A stretch of 64,000 nt of DNA, from assembly GCF_027922425.1 (NCBI RefSeq), contig NZ_BSFQ01000001.1:372001-436000 (forward strand). The letters run 5' to 3'. Position numbers and translations under genes: made by a program. This document shows, in pieces, positions 18,235-26,835 of the stretch (within the stretch, counting starts at the first letter, position 1; the number at the start of each line of letters is the position of its first letter). The notes below the pieces were generated by a model. That model searched no databases. It saw nothing but the letters and a program-made list of their open reading frames with translations, and had not been told where the DNA came from. The stretch is from Pseudonocardia halophobica. GTDB lineage: Bacteria; Actinomycetota; Actinomycetes; Mycobacteriales; Pseudonocardiaceae.

Positions 18235-18316
18235 GACACCACCGGGGAAGATCGGGATCTCGCGCCCGCCGGGCTCGTGCCGCGGCCGCGGGCGCAGGGT
18301 GGTGTCAGAGGCCCAT
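18235..18316 (-). promoter_or_regulatory. Probable translational/ transcriptional attenuator leader of ABC-F gene with MGL leader peptide
   Basis: On the minus strand, a strong ribosome site (GAAGGTGA, about 18324-18331) precedes a three-codon ORF, ATG GGC CTC TGA (18316-18305), encoding MGL. Its stop overlaps the 5' arm of an inverted repeat, GACACCACC (18306-18298), whose exact complement GGTGGTGTC (18243-18235) lies right before the ABC-F ATG and contains its only ribosome-site-like GGTGG. Between them is a second perfect 8-bp stem (18295-18288 with 18269-18262). The layout is that of ribosome-stalling attenuators of resistance genes. A possible -10 box, TAATCG, lies at 18362-18357. Confidence 0.6.
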
Positions 18317-18359
18317 GATGCGATCACCTTCGCCCACGGCGGCCCGGCCCCGCAACCGA

Positions 18360-18839
18360 TTAACCGCCGAAGAGCATCCTCCAGGCGGATCGGCGCAGGC
18401 CACGGGGCAGGCGCGGGGCCCTGCGCCGGGCCGGGTCGGGCTCGTCGAGCCGGGCCCGCAGGTGCTCGGGGACCCACGGCCCGTCGTCGCGGAGCAGCCC
18501 GCCCGCGACCGCCTCCGCGCGGACGTGCCGGCGCACGAGCGGGACGTAGACCGGGCCGAACCAACACCACAGCGGAGGCTCCGCCGGCAGGCCCATCCAG
18601 TCCCCCAGCGCGGCGAGGTAGGGCTCCTCGCCGCCCGGCCGGTCGTGGACGAGGGTGCCGCGGTCGAGGAGGACGTCGCGGCACACCGAGGCCGACACGT
18701 ACAGCGTGTGCCGGCCGGCGAGGGCGAGCGCGAACGCCCGCACCCGGCCGTCGGTCGCGCCGCGTTCGGCGTGCAGGGTGTGCGCCGCGACCGGCCCCCA
18801 GCTCGTGGTCGGCCGCGCCGCGAGCGACGCCGCGTGCAC
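18360..18839 (-). CDS. Uncharacterised protein upstream of ABC-F gene
   Basis: A 159-residue soluble protein if started at GTG 18839. The middle has a plausible folded stretch (RVRAFALALAGRHTLYVSAS, then PLWCWFGPVYVPLVRRHVRA) and the end is basic. The frame stays open far upstream to 19523, but that part overlaps the opposite membrane-protein gene and has shadow-like composition, so the start is uncertain. It lies in the same direction as the ABC-F gene, whose probable promoter lies at this gene's 3' end. I do not recognise the family. Confidence 0.55.
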   Translation of the reverse strand: MHAASLAARPTTSWGPVAAHTLHAERGATDGRVRAFALALAGRHTLYVSASVCRDVLLDRGTLVHDRPGGEEPYLAALGDWMGLPAEPPLWCWFGPVYVPLVRRHVRAEAVAGGLLRDDGPWVPEHLRARLDEPDPARRRAPRLPRGLRRSAWRMLFGG

Positions 18840-18935
18840 CGGCGGGGTGCCGGTGGCGGGTGGGGGCCGCCCCACCGCGGGCTCGGGGGCCGACCGGGCG
18901 GACCGCGGCGCGCCGGACGGGAAGCCTTGCGGAGC

Positions 18936-19364
18936 ATGACCACCACCACCGGGACGGCGCCCACCGCCGTCAGCACCTCCGTCGCGCTGTGGTTCACCGC
19001 GATCGGCTGCGGGGTCGCGGAGACCCTCGTGCGGTTCGCGACGCCCGAACCGCCCGGCCCTATCGCCCTCGCCGTCCGGTTCGCGATCTACCTCGGGCTC
19101 GCCGTCCTCGTCCTCGGGCTGTACTCCGGCCGCGACGCGGCGCGGTGGGCGGTCGCGCTGCTGATGGGGCTGCTCGGGACCGCCTCGCTCGTCGTCGAGC
19201 CGCTGCGGTGGCTGGCCGCGGGCGGCGCCGTGCCGGAGTTCCTCGCCGCGGCCGACGGACCGACGATCGTGATCGTCGTGCTGCGCGCGGTGCACGTGCT
19301 GGCCGTCCTCGCGGCGCTCGCCGCCATGTTCCGGCCGGCGGCGGACCGCTGGTTCGGGCGTTAG
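18936..19364 (+). CDS. Four-helix membrane protein of unknown function
   Basis: A 142-residue protein with four hydrophobic segments (roughly residues 16-36, 47-65, 72-92 and 108-130) joined by short loops. The composition is typical of small integral membrane proteins in high-GC actinobacteria. ATG at 18936 is preceded by a weak GCGGAG site. It points away from the uncharacterised minus-strand gene. No family recognised. Confidence 0.72.
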   Translation: MTTTTGTAPTAVSTSVALWFTAIGCGVAETLVRFATPEPPGPIALAVRFAIYLGLAVLVLGLYSGRDAARWAVALLMGLLGTASLVVEPLRWLAAGGAVPEFLAAADGPTIVIVVLRAVHVLAVLAALAAMFRPAADRWFGR

Positions 19365-19407
19365 CGGAGCGCACAAATCTGCACCGCCTCCCTCACGTGG
19401 CGGAACC

Positions 19408-19426
19408 GCCGACGTCACGTCGTCGG
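19408..19426. promoter_or_regulatory. Inverted repeat upstream of acyltransferase gene
   Basis: CCGACG-TCACGT-CGTCGG (19409-19426) with an inner GACGTCACGTC palindrome lies about 105 bases before the acyltransferase start. It could be an operator or the end signal of the preceding gene; there is no U-tract. Confidence 0.3.
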
Positions 19427-19528
19427 TACGTTCCAGAGCGGTGACCTGGGCGTCACAATGGGTGCGCGACACTGGTCCGGACGACGTCGGGGTGCGTCCG
19501 GCCGGGTCCCGGGGGAGGATCAAGAGTC

Positions 19529-20203
19529 ATGCAGTTCCTGATCAGGTGGGTGCTGGCGCCGCTGGTGCGGATGATCTGGCGGCCGCGGGTGCAGGGGGTG
19601 CAGAACGTCCCGGCGCACGGGCCGGTGATCTTCGCCGCGAACCATCGTGCGGCCGTCGACACGGCCGTGATCCCGCTGGTCACGCCGCGGCCGGTGGCCT
19701 TCCTCGCCAAGGCCGAGTACTTCACCGCGCGCAGCCTCAAGACCCGGCTGATCGGGCGCTTCCTCGGCGCGCTGGGCTACGTCCCGGTCGACCGCGCCAA
19801 CGCCAAGGCCGGGCTCGCCGCGCTGGAGGCGGGGCGCACGGTCCTGGAGGCCGGCGGCGCCTTCGGCATCTACCCGGAGGGCACCCGCTCGCTCGACGGG
19901 CGGCTGCACCGCGGGCACACGGGCGTCGCGTCGCTCGCGCTGTCCACCGGTGCCGTGGTGGTGCCCGTCGGGCTGGTCGGCACCGAGAAGGTGCAGCCCG
20001 TGGGGAAGAAGCTGCCGCGCGTGGCCCGCGTCGAGGTCCGCTTCGGGCGGCCGCTGGACTTCAGCCGCTACGACGGCCTGGAGGGCTCCGCCGCCATCCG
20101 CCGCGCGGTCACGGACGAGGTCATGGACGCGATCGCCGACCTGAGCGGCCAGGTGTACGTCGACCGCTACCACCGCCGCCCCGGCGAGGCCGCGGCCGCC
20201 TGA
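19529..20203 (+). CDS. 1-acyl-sn-glycerol-3-phosphate acyltransferase (PlsC family)
   Basis: A 224-residue acyltransferase that should add an acyl chain to a lysophospholipid or related acceptor. Block I is NHRAAVD (near residue 39; the HxxxxD pair), block III is IYPEGTRS (near 115), and VPVGLVGTEK follows as block IV. One hydrophobic stretch at the N-terminus can hold it at the membrane. ATG at 19529 has a GGGGGAGGA site. It is a single gene; acceptor and chain preference cannot be read from sequence. Confidence 0.92.
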   Translation: MQFLIRWVLAPLVRMIWRPRVQGVQNVPAHGPVIFAANHRAAVDTAVIPLVTPRPVAFLAKAEYFTARSLKTRLIGRFLGALGYVPVDRANAKAGLAALEAGRTVLEAGGAFGIYPEGTRSLDGRLHRGHTGVASLALSTGAVVVPVGLVGTEKVQPVGKKLPRVARVEVRFGRPLDFSRYDGLEGSAAIRRAVTDEVMDAIADLSGQVYVDRYHRRPGEAAAA

Positions 20204-20267
20204 CGCGCGGGAGGGATCACGCCGTTCCGTCCGGTGTGATCGGCCCCCGGTGGGGCAGGATCCGTCC

Positions 20268-21533
20268 ATGACGGATCTCGCCGAGGAACTGGCGACCGCG
20301 GTCGACCGCGACCTCGCCCCGGTCGACGCCGTGCTCGCGACCGCGTATCCCGGCGACGTCGGGACCCGCCAGCCCGTGCACACGGTGTACGTGCCGGCGG
20401 ACCGCTTCGACCGATCCGTGTCCGCCGCCTGGGGTGCCACTGCCTGCGAGGTGTTCGACTCGCACGCCCCCGGCCAGGCCGAGCTGGCTGCGTGCTGGGG
20501 GATCCCCGCCGGCGGGGCCGACGCGCTGCGTGCCCGGGTGCGGGACAAGCTCGTCACCGAGCCGATCGAGGACCTGCGGATCGACTTCGAGGACGGCTAC
20601 GGCGTGCGGCCCGACGCCGAGGAGGACGCCGAGGTCCGCCGCGCGGCCGCGGAGCTCGTCGCCGCCGTCGACGCCGGGACCGCACCGCCCTTCACGGGGA
20701 TCCGGTTCCGCAGCCTGGAGGCGGCCACCCGCCGTCGCGGGATCCACACGCTGACCGCGTTCGTGGCCGAGCTGGCGGCGCGCGGCGGAGTGCCGGCGGG
20801 ATTCGTCGTCACGCTGCCGAAGGTCACCGCGCCGGCCCAGGTCACCGCGCTCGTCGCGGTGCTCGACGCGCTCGAGGAGGCGCACGGCCTGCCCGCCGGC
20901 ACGCTCCGTTTCGAGATCCAGGTCGAGACCCCGCAGACCGTGATCGGGCTCGACGGCGCCTCCCCGCTGCCCGGCATGATCGCCGCCGCGGAGGGCCGCT
21001 GCTCGGGCCTGCACTACGGCACCTACGACTACTCCGCCTCGCTCGGCATCGCCGCGGAGTACCAGAGCATGGAGCACCCGGCGGCCGACCACGCCAAGGC
21101 CGTGATGCAGGTGGCGGCGGCGGGGACGGGCGTGCGGCTCTCCGACGGATCCACCAACGTCTTGCCGGTCGGGAGCCCGGAGGCGGTGCGGGCGGCCTGG
21201 GCCCTGCACGGCCGGCTCGTCCGGCGCTCCCTCGAACGCGGCTTCTACCAGGGCTGGGACCTGCACCCGGCCCAGCTGCCCAGCCGGTTCACCGCGGTGT
21301 TCGCCTTCTTCCGCGGCGCGGCCGATTCGGCCGCGTCCCGGCTGCGGGCCTACCGCGAGCGTGCCGACTCCGGCTTCCTCGACGAGCCCGCCACGGCCAC
21401 CGCGCTCTCCGGGTTCCTGCTGCGCGGCATCGACTGCGGCGCGCTCGACGGCGCGTGGGTCGAGAAGGCCGCCGGCGCCGGCCTCGCCGAGCTGTCCCGG
21501 CTCGCCCGCCGCACCACGCGTTCCCCGCGCTGA
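20268..21533 (+). CDS. DUF6986 aldolase/ malate-synthase-like protein
   Basis: A 421-residue protein of the HpcH/HpaI-aldolase-like superfamily (pyruvate/PEP-enzyme TIM barrel). Supporting stretches are RIDFEDGYGVRPDAEEDAE (metal-binding acidic region near residue 107), FEIQVETPQTVIG with the barrel glutamate near 222, and LHYGTYDYSASLGI near 247. The enzyme probably makes or breaks a carbon-carbon bond next to a carboxylate, but the substrate is not known. ATG at 20268 is preferred to an upstream in-frame start at 20250. Its place near uricase and allantoicase makes a role with glyoxylate or another purine-derived acid attractive; this is inference. Confidence 0.8.
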   Translation: MTDLAEELATAVDRDLAPVDAVLATAYPGDVGTRQPVHTVYVPADRFDRSVSAAWGATACEVFDSHAPGQAELAACWGIPAGGADALRARVRDKLVTEPIEDLRIDFEDGYGVRPDAEEDAEVRRAAAELVAAVDAGTAPPFTGIRFRSLEAATRRRGIHTLTAFVAELAARGGVPAGFVVTLPKVTAPAQVTALVAVLDALEEAHGLPAGTLRFEIQVETPQTVIGLDGASPLPGMIAAAEGRCSGLHYGTYDYSASLGIAAEYQSMEHPAADHAKAVMQVAAAGTGVRLSDGSTNVLPVGSPEAVRAAWALHGRLVRRSLERGFYQGWDLHPAQLPSRFTAVFAFFRGAADSAASRLRAYRERADSGFLDEPATATALSGFLLRGIDCGALDGAWVEKAAGAGLAELSRLARRTTRSPR

Positions 21534-21627
21534 CCGGCTCGGACGGGGCCGGCCCCACCCTGGCCGTCGGGTTCGCCCCCGCCGGTTCGGGTGTGCGCTC
21601 CCTCGTCCGGGTGAGCCCCGCACCCCC

Positions 21628-21675
21628 ATCCTCCGCTGAACCCGCCGCGGACCCGTGGCCGGGCCCGCGGAGGAT
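21628..21675 (+). other. Long-range stem just before the ribosome site of the hydrolase gene
   Basis: ATCCTCCGC (21628-21636) is the exact complement of GCGGAGGAT (21667-21675); the GGGGAGGAAGG ribosome site follows at once. A GC-rich 12-bp palindrome also lies at 21545-21556. Could be a leader hairpin; no function shown. Confidence 0.35.
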
Positions 21676-21690
21676 CGGGGAGGAAGGACT

Positions 21691-23292
21691 GTGGGGACCA
21701 GGAGAACCAGGCGGGCGGCGGTCGCCGTGCTCGCCGCGGCCGGGGCGGCGGTGCTCTCGTCGTGTGCGGTGCCGGGGATACTGCTGACGGCACCGACGCC
21801 GGCACCGGCACCCGTCGCCGCGGCACCGGTCGAGCCGCCGGCGCCGCTCGCGCCCTATTACTCGCAGGTGCTGGCCTGGGGCCCGTGCCTCCCGCTCGCC
21901 GACGACGACCGCGAGCGCGAGCTGTTCGGCGCGCCCGGGGTGGAGTGCGCGCGCCTGACCGTGCCGCTCGACTACGCGAAGCCGGAGGGCCGGACCGCGG
22001 AGATCGCCGTCCTGCGTGCGGCGGGCGAGAGCGTGAACCACATCGGCTCGCTCGTCCTGAACCCCGGTGGTCCGGGCGGTTCGGGCGTGGAGATGGCGGC
22101 GGCCTTCGCGGCGCAGGGGGCGGCCGGCGTGTTCGACATCGTCGGCTTCGACCCGCGGGGGGTCGGGAAGAGCACGCCGACGATCGACTGCACCACCGAC
22201 GCGGAGTGGGACGCCGCCCGGGCCGAGTCCCTCCGCGGCCTCGTCGCCGAGGGGACCGCGGCCATCGAGGCGCGGGCGCGGCAGGACGCCGAGAACTGCG
22301 TGCAGCGCTCCGGCGGCGCCGACGTGCTGGCCAACTCGGGCACCCGCGACGTGGCGCGCGACATGGACGTCCTGCGCGCGGCGCTCGGCGACGAGAAGCT
22401 GACCTACCTCGGCTACTCCTACGGCACCCGGATCGGCGCGACGTACGCGGAGATGTTCCCGCAGAACGTCCGCGCCATGGTGCTCGACGGTGCCGTGGAC
22501 CCGACGCAGACGGCGGCCGAGGGCGCGATCGCGCAGATGACCGGCTTCCAGGGCGCCTTCGACGCCTACGCCGCGGACTGTGCGCAGCGGGCCGACTGCC
22601 CCCTCGGGACGGACCCGTCGCGGACGACGGCGGAGTTCCAGGCCCTGACCCGGCCGCTGCTCGACCACCCCGCGCCCGTGTCCGACGGGCGCACCCTCTC
22701 CTACTCCGACGCCGTGACCGCCGTGATCGCCTCGCTCTACAACCCGGCGGCCTGGCCGGGCCTGACGCAGGGCCTGCAGGCCTTGCGCGCCGGTGACGGG
22801 ACCCCGCTGATGACGGAGGCCGACGGGTACTACGGCCGCCGTCCGGACGGCAGCTACGGCAACGACCAGGAGGCGCTCATGATCGTGAACTGCGTCGACG
22901 GCGGCCCGATGGCGGGCGCGGCGGAGCGCGCGGACCTGCAGCGGCGGGCCGCCGAGGCGGCCCCGTTCGCGGACCCGGGCCTGCCGGCCGGCGACGGCGC
23001 CCTCGACACCTGCGCGATGCTGCCGGTCACCCCGACCTCCCAGCCGCACCTGCCGCACGCCGAAGGCCTGCCACCCACCCTGGTGGTCTCGACGACGGGT
23101 GACCCGGCCACGCCCTACCAGGCGGGTGTCGACCTGGCCGCGGCGCTGGGCTCGCAGTTGATCACGGTCGAGGGGACCCGGCACACCGCTGTGCTGCAGG
23201 GGAACTCCTGCGTGGACTCGGCGGTGGGCGCCTACCTCGTGAAGCTGAAGGTGCCGACCGAGGACCCGCACTGCCGATTCGCGGACAGCTGA
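21691..23292 (+). CDS. Secreted alpha/beta-hydrolase lipoprotein (tripeptidyl aminopeptidase-like)
   Basis: A 533-residue exported hydrolase of the SlpD/tripeptidyl-aminopeptidase group. The N-terminus has basic residues, a hydrophobic stretch and a lipobox LSSC, so it should be a lipoprotein on the outside of the membrane. The catalytic serine is in GYSYGTRIG, the oxyanion region in NPGGPGGSG, the acid in GDPATPYQAG and the histidine in GTRHTAV; the C-terminal TAP-like domain is present. It likely trims short peptides from the N-terminus. GTG at 21691 has GGGGAGGAAGG upstream; an in-frame start at 21655 would disrupt the signal peptide. Confidence 0.88.
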   Translation: MGTRRTRRAAVAVLAAAGAAVLSSCAVPGILLTAPTPAPAPVAAAPVEPPAPLAPYYSQVLAWGPCLPLADDDRERELFGAPGVECARLTVPLDYAKPEGRTAEIAVLRAAGESVNHIGSLVLNPGGPGGSGVEMAAAFAAQGAAGVFDIVGFDPRGVGKSTPTIDCTTDAEWDAARAESLRGLVAEGTAAIEARARQDAENCVQRSGGADVLANSGTRDVARDMDVLRAALGDEKLTYLGYSYGTRIGATYAEMFPQNVRAMVLDGAVDPTQTAAEGAIAQMTGFQGAFDAYAADCAQRADCPLGTDPSRTTAEFQALTRPLLDHPAPVSDGRTLSYSDAVTAVIASLYNPAAWPGLTQGLQALRAGDGTPLMTEADGYYGRRPDGSYGNDQEALMIVNCVDGGPMAGAAERADLQRRAAEAAPFADPGLPAGDGALDTCAMLPVTPTSQPHLPHAEGLPPTLVVSTTGDPATPYQAGVDLAAALGSQLITVEGTRHTAVLQGNSCVDSAVGAYLVKLKVPTEDPHCRFADS

Positions 23293-23302
23293 CCGACGAC
23301 CG

Positions 23303-23334
23303 GGGCCCGGCGGCAGTCGTCTGCCGCCGGGCCC
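23303..23334. terminator. Strong hairpin terminator between convergent genes
   Basis: Perfect 14-bp GC-rich stem (23303-23316 with 23321-23334) closed by a TCGT tetraloop, 10 bases after the hydrolase stop and 37 bases before the uricase stop. It can serve both directions. Confidence 0.75.
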
Positions 23335-23371
23335 TCGCGCGTGGTCCGTGGAGTCCATGGGGTCGGCGCCA

Positions 23372-24268
23372 TCAGATGAAGCCCTTGACCCCTTCCCACG
23401 CCCCCGGGGCCGGGGGCACGTCGTCGCGGACGATCGACGCCTCGATCAGCCCGTAGGGCCGGTCGGCGGCGAACCAGACCTCGTTGGGGTTGTCGAGGCC
23501 CCACTTCTCGAGGTCGACCAGGAAGTGGTGCTTGTTGGGCATGGAGAACCGGATCTCCGCGACCTCCGGGTGGGCCGCCAGCGCCGCCTCGCCCATCGTG
23601 TACAGCGTCTGCTGCAGCGACAGGCTGTGGGTCTGCGCGAAGCGGTCGAGCAGGATCTGCCGGATCGACGTGAAGGACTTGTCCCAGTCGACGTCCGTGC
23701 CGAGGTACCGCCACCGGGCGGTGACGGCCGTGGCGAGGATCCGGTCGTCCGTCTCGACGAGCGAGGTGTACGGCACGTCCGGGAACCCGTGGAACTCGCT
23801 GCCGGTGCTCTTGAGCACCGTCAGTCCGGTGAGCCCGGAGACGACCGTCTCCTCGGCCCCGTGCTTGGTCACCACGCACGTCCGGACCTCGGAGCCGGCC
23901 CTGCTGAACGCGTGGTCGTGGGGCCCGCCCTCGGTGGTCGAGATCCGCTCCCAGTGGTCCAGGTTCACCTCCTGCCGCGCGCCCGTGACCTGCGCGAAGC
24001 CGTCGACGAAGTACCGGGCCAGGAGCAGCCCGAACGCCTCCGGCGACCCGACGCCGTGCTGCCGGGCGAGCGCGTACAGGGTGTTCTTCTGGGTGTCGGT
24101 GGCGATGACCGTGCCGTTGTCGCCCGTCAGGTGCGTGTCCGCGAAGTCGCCGATCAGCTGGCTGGTCACGGTGATGTCGGTGATCGCGTGGACCGGCGTC
24201 GACCGGTCCACGTGCACCAGGTGGCACTCCGCCTTGCCGTACTGGTTGTAGCCGAGCGAGATGCCCAT
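23372..24268 (-). CDS. Urate oxidase (factor-independent uricase)
   Basis: Oxidises uric acid with O2 and water to 5-hydroxyisourate and H2O2. The 298-residue tunnelling-fold protein has the catalytic lysine at K12 (NQYGKAE), the threonine in ATDTQKN (56-62) and the histidine in PNKHHFLVDL near 256. There is no peroxisomal tail; it ends in GVKGFI. ATG at 24268 lies 34 bases after the NCS1 permease stop, in the same direction, so permease and uricase form an operon. The product is handled by the hydroxyisourate hydrolase gene at 26836. Confidence 0.96.
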   Translation of the reverse strand: MGISLGYNQYGKAECHLVHVDRSTPVHAITDITVTSQLIGDFADTHLTGDNGTVIATDTQKNTLYALARQHGVGSPEAFGLLLARYFVDGFAQVTGARQEVNLDHWERISTTEGGPHDHAFSRAGSEVRTCVVTKHGAEETVVSGLTGLTVLKSTGSEFHGFPDVPYTSLVETDDRILATAVTARWRYLGTDVDWDKSFTSIRQILLDRFAQTHSLSLQQTLYTMGEAALAAHPEVAEIRFSMPNKHHFLVDLEKWGLDNPNEVWFAADRPYGLIEASIVRDDVPPAPGAWEGVKGFI

Positions 24269-24302
24269 TCGTCCTCCGGTGGTCGTGCGTGGTGTGCTCC
24301 GC

Positions 24303-25811
24303 TCAGGCCGGGTCGGCGGCGGGCTCCGGCGTGCTACCGGTCCGGCTCCGCGAGATCACCCAGTGCAGGACGAACGCCAGGGCCGCGCCGATGAACCAGC
24401 TGAAGGCGGCGGCCGTCGTCGAGCCGAAGAGGACCACGGCCATGGCGACGACGGCGCCGACGGCCGTCGCGACGATCGCGACCGGGTTGTAGCCCTTGCG
24501 GTAGTGGTAGGTGCCGTCGGCCTCGAGCGTGTACAGGTCGTCGACGACGACCCGGCCCTTCTTGATCAGGTAGTGGTCGGCGATCAGGACGCCGTAGAGC
24601 GGGCCGATGAAGGCACCCAGGGTGTCCAGCGTGTAGTGGATGACCTCGGGGCTGGAGTAGAGGTTCCACGGCGTGATCAGCACGGACCCCACGGCGGCGA
24701 TCATGCCGCCCATCCGCCAGCTGATCTTCTGCGGGTTGACGTTGGAGAAGTCGAAGGCCGGGGACACGAAGTTCGCCACGATGTTGATGCCGATCGTGGC
24801 GATCATGAACGTGAGCGCCCCGAGGACGACCGCGAACGTGCTGTCCAGCTCCGCGACCGTCTCGACCGGGTCGGTGATCAGCCGGCCGAACACCGGCAGG
24901 GTGGCGGCGGCGGTGATCACCACGAGCAGGGCGAAGACGACGAAGTTCAGCGGCAGGCCGAGGAAGTTGCCCTTCTTCACGTCCGTGAACGTCCGGCCGT
25001 AGCGGGCGAAGTCGCCGTAGTTGAGCATCGGGCCCGAGAAGTAGGACACGATCAGCGCGATGGCCGTGAGCATGACGCCCACGGACTGCCAGCCCGACAG
25101 GTCGACCTCGGAGAGGTTGAGGTCGATGTTGCTCCAACCCGCCTCGATCACCAGGTAGCCGGCCAGCAGGAACATCACGACGTAGACGGCCGGTCCGCAG
25201 AAGTCGATGAACCTGCGGATGGCCTCCATGCCGCGCCAGAACACCGCGGCCTGCAGCACCCACATGGCGAGGAAGCAGATCCAGCCCAGCAGCGACAGCC
25301 CGGCGAAGCCGTACCGCCCGACCTCGGCGTACGGGGCGAGCCCGGGCCACAGCTTCAACGCGACGATGACCAGCGAGTGCGAGGCCAGGTAGGTCTGGAT
25401 GCCGTACCAGGCCACCGCGATCAGGCCGCGGATGATCGCGGGAATGTTGGCGCCGAGCACGCCGAAGGACACGCGGGAGATCACGGGGTACGGCGTGCCC
25501 GTGGCCTGCGAAGGCTTGGCGACCAGGTTGCACAGGGAGTAGACGATCGTGATGCCGATCAGCAGCGCGACCAGCACCTGCCAGGCGGCCAGGCCGAGGG
25601 CGAACAGCGAGCCGGCGGTGACGTACCCGCCGACGCTGTGCACGTCGGACATCCAGAAGGCGAAGAAGTTGTAGGACTTCCAGCTCTGCTTCCTCAGGGG
25701 CGCGAGGTCCTCGTTGGTGAGCCGCTCGTCGTACCCGGCCTTCACCTCGCCCGGCGTGCCGCTCGTGGCGACCGGCGCGTTCCCCGCCGTCGCGTCCACC
25801 GATTCCGTCAT
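24303..25811 (-). CDS. NCS1-family permease (purine, allantoin or hydantoin uptake)
   Basis: A 502-residue transporter with about 12 membrane segments. Family signs are the soluble N-terminal NEDLAPLRKQSWKSYNFF part, FWMSDVHSVGGYVTAG in helix 1, GTPYPVISRVSFG and NYGDFARYGRT. NCS1 carriers take up nucleobases and ureides with Na+ or H+. Because it is immediately upstream of uricase and close to allantoicase and the racemase, urate, allantoin or a hydantoin is the probable cargo. ATG at 25811. The 119-bp gap before it holds a weak stem near 25864-25890. Confidence 0.92.
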   Translation of the reverse strand: MTESVDATAGNAPVATSGTPGEVKAGYDERLTNEDLAPLRKQSWKSYNFFAFWMSDVHSVGGYVTAGSLFALGLAAWQVLVALLIGITIVYSLCNLVAKPSQATGTPYPVISRVSFGVLGANIPAIIRGLIAVAWYGIQTYLASHSLVIVALKLWPGLAPYAEVGRYGFAGLSLLGWICFLAMWVLQAAVFWRGMEAIRRFIDFCGPAVYVVMFLLAGYLVIEAGWSNIDLNLSEVDLSGWQSVGVMLTAIALIVSYFSGPMLNYGDFARYGRTFTDVKKGNFLGLPLNFVVFALLVVITAAATLPVFGRLITDPVETVAELDSTFAVVLGALTFMIATIGINIVANFVSPAFDFSNVNPQKISWRMGGMIAAVGSVLITPWNLYSSPEVIHYTLDTLGAFIGPLYGVLIADHYLIKKGRVVVDDLYTLEADGTYHYRKGYNPVAIVATAVGAVVAMAVVLFGSTTAAAFSWFIGAALAFVLHWVISRSRTGSTPEPAADPA

Positions 25812-25930
25812 CTCCCGCTCCGCCCTCCGCCGACCAGAAGTCCAGTGCGGACGACGGTAGGTGGCCGCCGTACCCGAAAGAGGGATACGGCCGCGGAATT
25901 CACGAGACCGACGCGGGGGTCAACGCAGTC

Positions 25931-26680
25931 TCAACATCTATCCGCAACCCCGAGCCGGAAATGGCGCAGCAGTCCGGTGTAGGGCTTCGCCGGGGGCCGC
26001 GCGAACTCGCCGCGGTCCCCGGTGCGCAGGCCCAGCGCGACGAGCGACTCGACGGTCCGGGTGGCGGCCGCGACGCCGTCGACCACCGGCACCCCGACCG
26101 CCGCCGAGATGTGCGCGCAGAGGTCCGCCATGCCCGCGCAGCCGAGGACGATCGCGTCCGACCCGTCCTCGGCGACGGCCCGGCGGCACTCCTCGGTGAT
26201 CCGCTCGCGCGCGCCCGAGGCGGGGTCCTCGAGCTCCAGGACGGGGATCGCGCAGGCGCGCACGCCGCGGCAGAAGCGGGCGGCGCCGTAGTGTTCCGCC
26301 AGGTCCTGGGCCCGTCCGACGGTCCGGCCGAGCGTCGTGACCACGCTGAAACCCCGGCCCAGGTAGCTCGCGGTGCGCATGGCGGCCTCCGCGATCCCGA
26401 CGACCGGGCCGCGGGCGAGCTCGCGCGCCGCGTCGAGGCCGGGGTCGCCGAAGCAGGCGATGACGTAGCCGTCCGAGCCCGCCTCCTCGCCGGCCGCGAT
26501 CTCGGCCAGCAGCCCGGGGACGGCCAGCGCCTCGTCGTAGTGGCTCTCGATCGACGCCGGACCGGTGGCGGGGGTGACCGCCCGGACCGTCGTGCCGGGC
26601 GACACGACGGCGGCGGCGGCCCTCCCGATGGTCGCCGTCATTGATTCCGTGGTGTTGGGGTTGATGACCGTGAGCAGCAC
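25931..26680 (-). CDS. Asp/Glu/hydantoin racemase family protein (allantoin or hydantoin racemase)
   Basis: A 249-residue cofactor-independent racemase of the HyuE/allantoin-racemase branch. It begins with VINPNTTESMT, the branch signature, and has two catalytic cysteines, one in VIACFGDPG near residue 78 and one in VLGCAGMADL near 183. It should interconvert the R and S forms of allantoin or a substituted hydantoin so that stereospecific enzymes can use both. GTG at 26680 with AAAGGACGG upstream is the best start. It lies ahead of the permease and uricase genes in the same direction, separated by 119 bases. Confidence 0.88.
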   Translation of the reverse strand: MLLTVINPNTTESMTATIGRAAAAVVSPGTTVRAVTPATGPASIESHYDEALAVPGLLAEIAAGEEAGSDGYVIACFGDPGLDAARELARGPVVGIAEAAMRTASYLGRGFSVVTTLGRTVGRAQDLAEHYGAARFCRGVRACAIPVLELEDPASGARERITEECRRAVAEDGSDAIVLGCAGMADLCAHISAAVGVPVVDGVAAATRTVESLVALGLRTGDRGEFARPPAKPYTGLLRHFRLGVADRC

Positions 26681-26835
26681 CGCGGTCCGTCCTTTCCCGT
26701 GCGCCGGACTCGGTGTCGACGCTAGCCGCACGTTCGCAATTCCGGGCCTCGGGCGGATATCTTGTAACGACGACGTGAACGACTTCCCCGAGCCATTTCG
26801 GGTTATTGCCAGTCCCTCCTGCGATGCTCTGCGGC

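Noticed and set aside
18840..19523. Longer N-terminus for the uncharacterised gene at 18360-18839
   Set aside because: The extension lies opposite a plausible membrane-protein gene and its promoter region and has shadow composition.
25927..25941. Second GTCTCA site, as at 2535
   Set aside because: Only one half (GTCTCAAC) is present; the other arm is missing, and the palindrome at 28196 has the arms in opposite order, so a shared regulator is not supported.
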